From: Candidatus Saccharimonadota bacterium
GTDB lineage: Bacteria; Patescibacteriota; Saccharimonadia; Saccharimonadales; Saccharimonadaceae
NCBI GenBank assembly: GCA_028289185.1
Contig: JAQGGV010000036.1
Span: 1-34,269, forward strand
Length of the DNA stretch: 34,269 nucleotides
Direction: 5' to 3'
Both the position numbers and the translations under genes were made by a program. Below, piece by piece: positions 28,853-34,269 of the stretch (position 1 is its first letter; each line of letters begins with the position of its first letter). The notes beneath the pieces are model-generated. The model ran no database searches and had not been told where the DNA came from. It saw nothing but the letters and a program-made list of their open reading frames with translations.

Positions 28853-29536
28853 ATGACGTCCTATCAGTTGTTTTTGTGGCTATCGGTTTTTGTGGCGACG
28901 ACTGTTGAGATGGTCGAGGCGTTAACAATTATCTTAGCGCTTGGCATTACTCGTGGCTGGCGGACAGCACTTATTGCAACGGGGGCGGCAATCGTGACAC
29001 TAGCGGTAGTTGTGGCGATTTTTTACTCGATATTTGCACGTGTCACCGGCGAGGGAAACGTGCCGATTATGCCACTTTGGGCACTCGTCGGCGGCCTGCT
29101 ACTTATCTTTGGTTTGCAGTGGATGAAAAAGGCGATTCTGCGTATTGGTGGTGTATTAGAATCGCGTGACGAAGAAAAAATATATAAAAGACTCACCGCA
29201 AGTGCAAAAAAGGCACCCAAAAGTAAAAAAGATTCGATTGATTGGTATAGCTTTGTTTTGGTATTCAAGGGTGTACTGTTGGAGGGATTTGAGGTTGTCT
29301 TTATCGTGATCATCTTTGGCAGCGCGAGGGGCGAAATTGGGATTGGGATTGGCGCATCACTTGCAGCGCTTTTGTTTGTTGCGCTACTTGGCGTCGTAAT
29401 CCATAAACCACTATCGCGCGTGCCAGAAAGCTGGATGAAACTGACGGTAGGAATACTGTTGACAACATTTGGAACGTATTTCGGCTCTGAGGGCGTTGGG
29501 ATTATATGGCCGCTTGGTGAGTGGGCGCTTCTGTAA
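28853..29536 (+). CDS. FTR1/COG4280-like polytopic membrane permease
   Basis: Two ExxE motifs in TM segments, 'ATTVEMVEALTIILALG' and 'KGVLLEGFEVVFIVIIFG'. Start moved to MTSYQLF (28853). Confidence 0.65.
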   Translation: MTSYQLFLWLSVFVATTVEMVEALTIILALGITRGWRTALIATGAAIVTLAVVVAIFYSIFARVTGEGNVPIMPLWALVGGLLLIFGLQWMKKAILRIGGVLESRDEEKIYKRLTASAKKAPKSKKDSIDWYSFVLVFKGVLLEGFEVVFIVIIFGSARGEIGIGIGASLAALLFVALLGVVIHKPLSRVPESWMKLTVGILLTTFGTYFGSEGVGIIWPLGEWALL

Positions 29537-29628
29537 TTATTAGTGATTTATGTAACATTCTCGCTGTTTATGATTAATTTCCTTCGTGCGGGCGATCCTA
29601 TACGCGACTTGGTAGCGGACAAAAAATC

Positions 29629-30249
29629 GTGAAATACATTCGCAGTTTTTTTGGCTTTTGGCGCAAATTCATCGTTGGTGATGATGCACGAATCGCGGCA
29701 GTAATTATGTGGTCCCTTCTATTTATCGATTCTTTGTCACGAAATTACATCAATGCTTGGTTTGTATTGCCAGTAGTAGTAATAATAATGCTTGGGGTAC
29801 TTACCTATGGGTCAACTTTGCGGCAGCCACGTGTCAGACTTTCACCTATAGTGAAGTTGCTTTTGACGAGCACGGTGCCGATGCTACTAGTCATAGCTCT
29901 CCCGCCAATACTGTCACGTATTACGAGTAATGAATGGGGTGTTGAGTACATACTATTACCACTTGCTATCTACGTTGCCTACTCGATTGTCCTTGCTGCA
30001 CTAATGCGTCTCGGACTTCGCTCATATCCGGCTCTCTCTACTTTTATATTGGGTCTGGCATCACTGTATCTGATTGTCTATAGGCAGGACAAAATCAATG
30101 AATTCTCGCAGGATTTGACGAGGCAGAATTCACTTGGTTTGGCTGCTGCCATCACTATTTTGATCGCTATTGTTATCGCTGTTCTCGTGCTGGAATTCAA
30201 ATTCCGACACAAGCAAACTATTGAAGATACTGGAAGTTCAGCACGTTAA
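29629..30249 (+). CDS. Hypothetical polytopic membrane protein
   Basis: 206 aa with about 6 hydrophobic segments. Its 3' end overlaps the convergent gene by 32 nt. Confidence 0.6.
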   Translation: MKYIRSFFGFWRKFIVGDDARIAAVIMWSLLFIDSLSRNYINAWFVLPVVVIIMLGVLTYGSTLRQPRVRLSPIVKLLLTSTVPMLLVIALPPILSRITSNEWGVEYILLPLAIYVAYSIVLAALMRLGLRSYPALSTFILGLASLYLIVYRQDKINEFSQDLTRQNSLGLAAAITILIAIVIAVLVLEFKFRHKQTIEDTGSSAR

Positions 30250-31642
30250 CGCTTGCGCTATCAAGAGTCTTTGAGCTAACAATGGAATTCTTTGTCGTAT
30301 TCACACAGTCCTGATTAGTCGAGTTTCTCTTCATAACAATTGATGTTGCAGAGAAATTCATGACGTTGGCAATACAAATAGGTGCGCTGCTAGGTAGTAC
30401 GACGAGGAGCTTCTGGGCAACCGACGAATCGTTTGTCGGCTGTTGATTGTTCAGACCGAATCGGTATAAATCCAGGGTCGTGATGGCAAATCCAGTACGA
30501 TCAACGGTCGCATATACATAGGCATGGTCGTCGCTCATACGGATATCCGAGAAATTACCAACGAGCGGATCAATCGCTGCAACCTTGTCGGATTTGCCAC
30601 TATCGAGACTATAGCGCCATATATCACTCCCCTGGATATAGAGGATTGTATTATCGTCGATCCAGATCGGTGCAACGACATTATTATCTGGCATTTGAGC
30701 AATCTTGTTCAGCTGGGTGTCGAACACACCTGTCAGCTCACCACTCGTTACCAACTTGTTCCCGGATGGCGACCACGCTGCCTCGTACAATTCGCCAGCA
30801 ATTTGATATTTCGTTCCGTCGTTATGCAGAACTGCAATGCTCGTCGGGCGACTTGCGCCGCTTGGCTGCTGGGTAATTTCGATTGATTGATTCGATGCCG
30901 ATCCTATACGTACGTAATCGCTACTTGAATAGACTTTTGTAAATGAACCGTCGCCATTTGCGCTGTAAATGATGTGACCATCAGAAACATACCACCTGCC
31001 GTCGGGTGCAACTGAAAAACCAATATCCCCCGTGACTTTGAACGGCAAAGTCACATTACTGATTGACTGTCCCTGGATTTTGACAATTTCATAATCAACA
31101 GCGCCAGTTTTTACCAGTCCGATACCAAAGGAATTAGTGCCCCATTTAATTGTTTGGAACGACCTACTCCCACCTAGTACCGAGACATGATTGCTTGAGT
31201 CAACATTATAAAGTGGATAGTTTGCATCATTGCGATCGATGAACGACAAGTGGTCACTTGACGCAGTGACCGCGTCTGCGCCTAGGGATGTTATAGGTAT
31301 CAGATTACCCGTGATAGTTGTTACGATGCCGGCGTTGAGGTTGACTGCTTTACGTTCTCCAAAAGATAGTTTGACGACCTGCCTGGTGGAAGTGGATGCG
31401 CTCGCGACAACGATGGTATACGTACCTGGCTCGACCCTAACGACCGCTTGTTTGGTGTTTTGGGTGACATCAATTGGATGTGAATTTGGGGAGTTCTCTT
31501 GCAGCGTGATGCTATTTGTTGCGTCTGAGGTTGTAATCGTGAGCGTCGCATCCGCAAAAAAGCTATACACTATCCATGCGCTGCCTATGAGGAATAGAAC
31601 AATGAGGCTGTATAAAAGGATTGATCGTTGTTTTGTTGTCAT
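30218..31642 (-). CDS. Membrane-anchored protein with PEGA-like domain and beta-propeller-like repeats (cluster B)
   Basis: TM 'ILLYSLIVLFLIGSAWIVYSFF', 'ATLTITTSDATNSITLQEN...VRVEPGTYTIVVASASTSTRQVVKLS', then propeller-like 'VAPDGRWYVSDGHIIYSANGDGSF', 'AAWSPSGNKLVTSG'. Start moved to MTTKQRS. Confidence 0.7.
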   Translation of the reverse strand: MTTKQRSILLYSLIVLFLIGSAWIVYSFFADATLTITTSDATNSITLQENSPNSHPIDVTQNTKQAVVRVEPGTYTIVVASASTSTRQVVKLSFGERKAVNLNAGIVTTITGNLIPITSLGADAVTASSDHLSFIDRNDANYPLYNVDSSNHVSVLGGSRSFQTIKWGTNSFGIGLVKTGAVDYEIVKIQGQSISNVTLPFKVTGDIGFSVAPDGRWYVSDGHIIYSANGDGSFTKVYSSSDYVRIGSASNQSIEITQQPSGASRPTSIAVLHNDGTKYQIAGELYEAAWSPSGNKLVTSGELTGVFDTQLNKIAQMPDNNVVAPIWIDDNTILYIQGSDIWRYSLDSGKSDKVAAIDPLVGNFSDIRMSDDHAYVYATVDRTGFAITTLDLYRFGLNNQQPTNDSSVAQKLLVVLPSSAPICIANVMNFSATSIVMKRNSTNQDCVNTTKNSIVSSKTLDSASVNVLNFQYLQ

Positions 31643-31655
31643 ATATTCATATATC

Positions 31656-33026
31656 CTATGCGTTAACCGCGCTATCACCGCCCCATTTCGGCCAATTTGC
31701 CGGTGGTGGGGTATGGCTTGATCCACACTCAGAGTGGAGGCTGTCGTGTTTTAACCCAAGCGTTTGCAGGAATTTATCGACATCAACACCGCTATTCGAG
31801 GGGAAACTACCTCCACATATCGATTTATTATAGTCACTCCACTCCACATATCCCGTTCCCCCACCCCCCGAAGCCCAACCCGTTTCCAGTTCTGTGCCGT
31901 GGTCTTGGTAGTCACATATTGATTTGTTCGTGTCGACAGTATCACCTACCTTTACCGTGGGTGTGCAATCCTCAGCAATGTACATAAATAGGTCTTTCGC
32001 TTTACCGGATGTTATCTTGTATTTGACGTACGCGCCGGGGCTTCCGGGCCACCCTGATCCACTCGCATCAACGAGGACAATCTGGGCCGGGCAGGCGGCG
32101 TAAATCGGCCCCGACCCCCCTGTGCCACCATAGTCGTAGCCACCGTCAATGCGTGAAACGCTAGAGTTCTTTAGGTCGCGGAAAGGGTTTTTACATTCGC
32201 CGTTGTCCGCAGCCACACTATCACACGACGAACCTGACGAAGCGGCTGAGCTTGTTGCGCTGCTAGTGCTGCTCGTGGGACTGATGCTGCCACCTACTCC
32301 CGCCGGTAGCGACTGGCCGTTAACGATTTCGTTATATATATCCGTCGCGTTTTTTTCACGATTGTTATTACCGTTTGCTTGGTCCGTTGATACTTCGTAA
32401 TCATGGTCAAAGATAAGCGCATCCTGCGATGCAGGCTGGCCTTTCATTTTATTAAGCATAGGGCCGTAGCTTTGATCTAATTCCTGCCAAGCGTATTCCA
32501 ATTGCGCGCCTAGGCAGTCTGCTGGCTTGCCCTGAGCAGCGATAAAAGCCTTGGCTTTGGTGATACGGTCGCCACACCACTGGGCAATGCCAAACGCTGC
32601 AGATGACCCACAGCCTGACCCTCCCGCGACGTAGGAGTTTAAATTACTTTCCTGGCGCCAGTTGCCCATAATACCGGCTGCTGCATTTGCGGCATCGTCT
32701 TTACTAAAGCCTTTTTTGACCAACTGGCCGGTCAAGTAATCCCATATTTGCTGTTCGTTCGCCTTGTCATTGCCACCCTTGTTACCGCAACCACCAGCGT
32801 CACCATTGCCGACTGAAGCGTCACTACTTGAGCCCGATGAGCTACAACTATGATCGTAGTACAGGACATCGTTTGTTTCGCGATACCTGCGTTCTAGATC
32901 GTCAGCCGATGCAGTTGCCGAGGGGGCCACGGCGTGCGCCAGTGGCGATAGACCGGCATTGAGTAGGCACGCCAAAAGCAGTGTCGCCATCCGGAAACGG
33001 CGAAACAATTTGTCAAACTTTATCAT
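31656..33026 (-). CDS. Secreted phage-tail-lysozyme-like protein with C-terminal LytM-fold-like domain (cluster B)
   Basis: 'GFSKDDAANAAAGIMGNWRQESNLNS...AAFGIAQWCGDRITKAKAF...CLGAQLEYAWQEL', Ser/Thr-rich linker, then 'SRIDGGYDYGGTGGSGPIYAACPAQIVLVDASGSGWPGSPGAYVKYKI...PTVKVGDTVDTNKSICDY...ELETGWASGG'. Confidence 0.8.
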   Translation of the reverse strand: MIKFDKLFRRFRMATLLLACLLNAGLSPLAHAVAPSATASADDLERRYRETNDVLYYDHSCSSSGSSSDASVGNGDAGGCGNKGGNDKANEQQIWDYLTGQLVKKGFSKDDAANAAAGIMGNWRQESNLNSYVAGGSGCGSSAAFGIAQWCGDRITKAKAFIAAQGKPADCLGAQLEYAWQELDQSYGPMLNKMKGQPASQDALIFDHDYEVSTDQANGNNNREKNATDIYNEIVNGQSLPAGVGGSISPTSSTSSATSSAASSGSSCDSVAADNGECKNPFRDLKNSSVSRIDGGYDYGGTGGSGPIYAACPAQIVLVDASGSGWPGSPGAYVKYKITSGKAKDLFMYIAEDCTPTVKVGDTVDTNKSICDYQDHGTELETGWASGGGGTGYVEWSDYNKSICGGSFPSNSGVDVDKFLQTLGLKHDSLHSECGSSHTPPPANWPKWGGDSAVNA

Positions 33027-33520
33027 AACGCCTTCCTGACTGCATCTGGCAGCGAAATGTACTGCGGCGGAAAGTCCGTACCGGGCCCAGCGACGACCGT
33101 CAGTGGGCTATTTGCGTTGCCTGTCTGTTGGAATATAACCTTGTTCGGCTCGGTACCCGTTTTAGTGACGGTGACGACAAACCATCCAGGTAGCGGCTCC
33201 TTGATATCGGTTATTCCGAATCGCACTTGGCCGTCTGCATCGGCAGCAACACCGTTAGTCTGTAGGATCGCATTGTAATAATCCTGTGTTGTGGGTGGCG
33301 CCTGGGCGACGGTTGCTTGGCTGCTGTTAGCGCCGGAATTGGTCGTGGACTGCGCGCCTGCACTACTATTCGGAACGACTGTTTCACCCTGTTTCACGAC
33401 TGATTTTGTGGGCGTGTCGAACTTTTGGCCCGCAGTTTTTTGTAGTAGAAAATAACCAATGATAGCAACGAGGATAGCTATTCCTATAGCGCCGATGATG
33501 ATAAGTCGTTTTCTATCCAT
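33023..33520 (-). CDS. Small membrane-anchored exported protein (cluster B)
   Basis: MDRKRLIIIGAIGIAILVAIIGYFLLQ TM anchor, Ser/Thr/Asn linker, folded C-terminus 'GWFVVTVTKTGTEPNKVIFQQ...FPPQYISLPDAVRKAL'. Start set at 33520, just after the upstream stop. Confidence 0.7.
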   Translation of the reverse strand: MDRKRLIIIGAIGIAILVAIIGYFLLQKTAGQKFDTPTKSVVKQGETVVPNSSAGAQSTTNSGANSSQATVAQAPPTTQDYYNAILQTNGVAADADGQVRFGITDIKEPLPGWFVVTVTKTGTEPNKVIFQQTGNANSPLTVVAGPGTDFPPQYISLPDAVRKAL

Positions 33521-33524
33521 AGTT

Positions 33525-34269
33525 TTATACCGACACCGTTCCGCCCTTGAATCGTAGGACAAAACTACCGTTCCCCTGTTCATTACCAGGCGAGGGACCA
33601 AAACCAGGACCGCAACCCGTGGTGTGGGATCCAACCGTAGAGAACTTGCCACCGTTTACACCCGTGATAACTTCAACGTGTGCGTCGCACCTGATAGCCA
33701 TGTCACCGGGTTGGGCTTGTGCCTGCGGGATCTTTTCATAGAATTTTTTTGGTCCGCTGGCGTCGGCGCACATATCCTGCGTGGACATTGACCCCGTATC
33801 GGTGCCCGTTGCCTGGTAGACAACAGCCCTTGTGAAGCCCGAGCAGTCGACGCCATTTTCGGGCCCAGCAAAATGGGCAGCAATGCGCCGTTGCAAATCC
33901 GCGAGATCCCCGTGGCCACCGCCGTCGGTGTAGCAGGCTTGATACTGCCCGCCCCATCCACCCATAGCCGCTGCTTCTTGGGCAATATTCCCTGTTGGCG
34001 CAGTACTGCTGGCGGCGCTGTTTGCTTCGGGTGTTTTGTCGGTACAACTTTTTACGCGTTTGGATGTGGCGTACTGCACGTAGCACCAGTTGTAATACGT
34101 CGCATAACTGTCCATCGTCGGGTTTGATTGCGCACACTTTGAGCCATCAGTCCAGTCATAATTATCGGCGGTTATCGACGCGGTTGATGATCCAATTGGC
34201 ATTATGCCCTTTCCGTCATCCGCAGTTCGCTGTGTACAGTACTTAACGTAGTTATCGAACTCGGAATCG
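33525..34269 (-). CDS. Large protein, C-terminal part with NlpC/P60-like domain (cluster B; N-terminus outside window)
   Basis: Frame stays open to the window edge (DSEFDNYVKYCTQRTADDGKGIMPIG...). 'NGVDCSGFTRAVVYQATG', 'QPGDMAIRCDAHVEVITGV'. 'NYVKYCTQRT' resembles 'NYVKFMTQCVNRT' of the 997-aa cluster A protein. Confidence 0.75.
   Translation of the reverse strand, partial: DSEFDNYVKYCTQRTADDGKGIMPIGSSTASITADNYDWTDGSKCAQSNPTMDSYATYYNWCYVQYATSKRVKSCTDKTPEANSAASSTAPTGNIAQEAAAMGGWGGQYQACYTDGGGHGDLADLQRRIAAHFAGPENGVDCSGFTRAVVYQATGTDTGSMSTQDMCADASGPKKFYEKIPQAQAQPGDMAIRCDAHVEVITGVNGGKFSTVGSHTTGCGPGFGPSPGNEQGNGSFVLRFKGGTVSV

Noticed and set aside
24478-33026. Integrated prophage, suggested by the phage-tail-lysozyme-like domains
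   Set aside because: No capsid, terminase, portal, tail or integrase genes seen. The domains sit in secreted multi-domain proteins within an operon that looks chromosomal.
1-34269. Alternative genetic code (UGA = Gly as in SR1/Gracilibacteria)
   Set aside because: Genes end cleanly at UGA (for example the GT2 gene ending at 1478) and conserved proteins contain no in-frame UGA. Standard code fits.
1-34269. CRISPR array, tRNA or rRNA genes
   Set aside because: No regularly spaced direct repeats and no tRNA- or rRNA-like sequence were recognised. Not computed, only read by eye.
23349-34269. Complete type IV secretion system
   Set aside because: Large TM proteins and hydrolases recall VirB6/VirB1-like parts, but no VirB4, VirD4 or VirB11 ATPase is in the window. 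Cannot be claimed from this sequence.

Overview
The window looks like the replication-origin region of a patescibacterial (CPR) chromosome, probably Saccharibacteria/TM7-like. Lineage is inferred from gene content and was not searched. UGA and the other stops behave as standard stops. Left half (1-17 kb): a dense surface-polysaccharide locus with many GT2/GT4 and membrane glycosyltransferases, a Wzm/Wzt-type ABC exporter, a PMI-like cupin, an acyltransferase, and an OpgC-like acyltransferase directly followed by sucC-sucD. Centre (17-23.4 kb): jag-yidC-rnpA-rpmH (-) and dnaA-dnaN-recF (+), with DnaA-box clusters on both sides of dnaA, a long-stem structured element, and a pair of REP/MITE-like intergenic repeats. 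Right (23.3-34.3 kb): two paralogous operons of secreted or membrane-anchored cell-wall-active proteins. Each has a large membrane protein, a phage-tail-lysozyme-like protein, a PEGA-like protein and a small anchored protein. The accessory C-terminal domains (NlpC/P60-like and degenerate LytM/M23-like) appear reciprocally swapped between the two carriers. The two main candidates for undescribed systems are (a) this duplicated, domain-swapped hydrolase system and (b) the opgC-like/sucC/sucD/GT2/GT4 operon as a possible self-contained glycan succinylation module.
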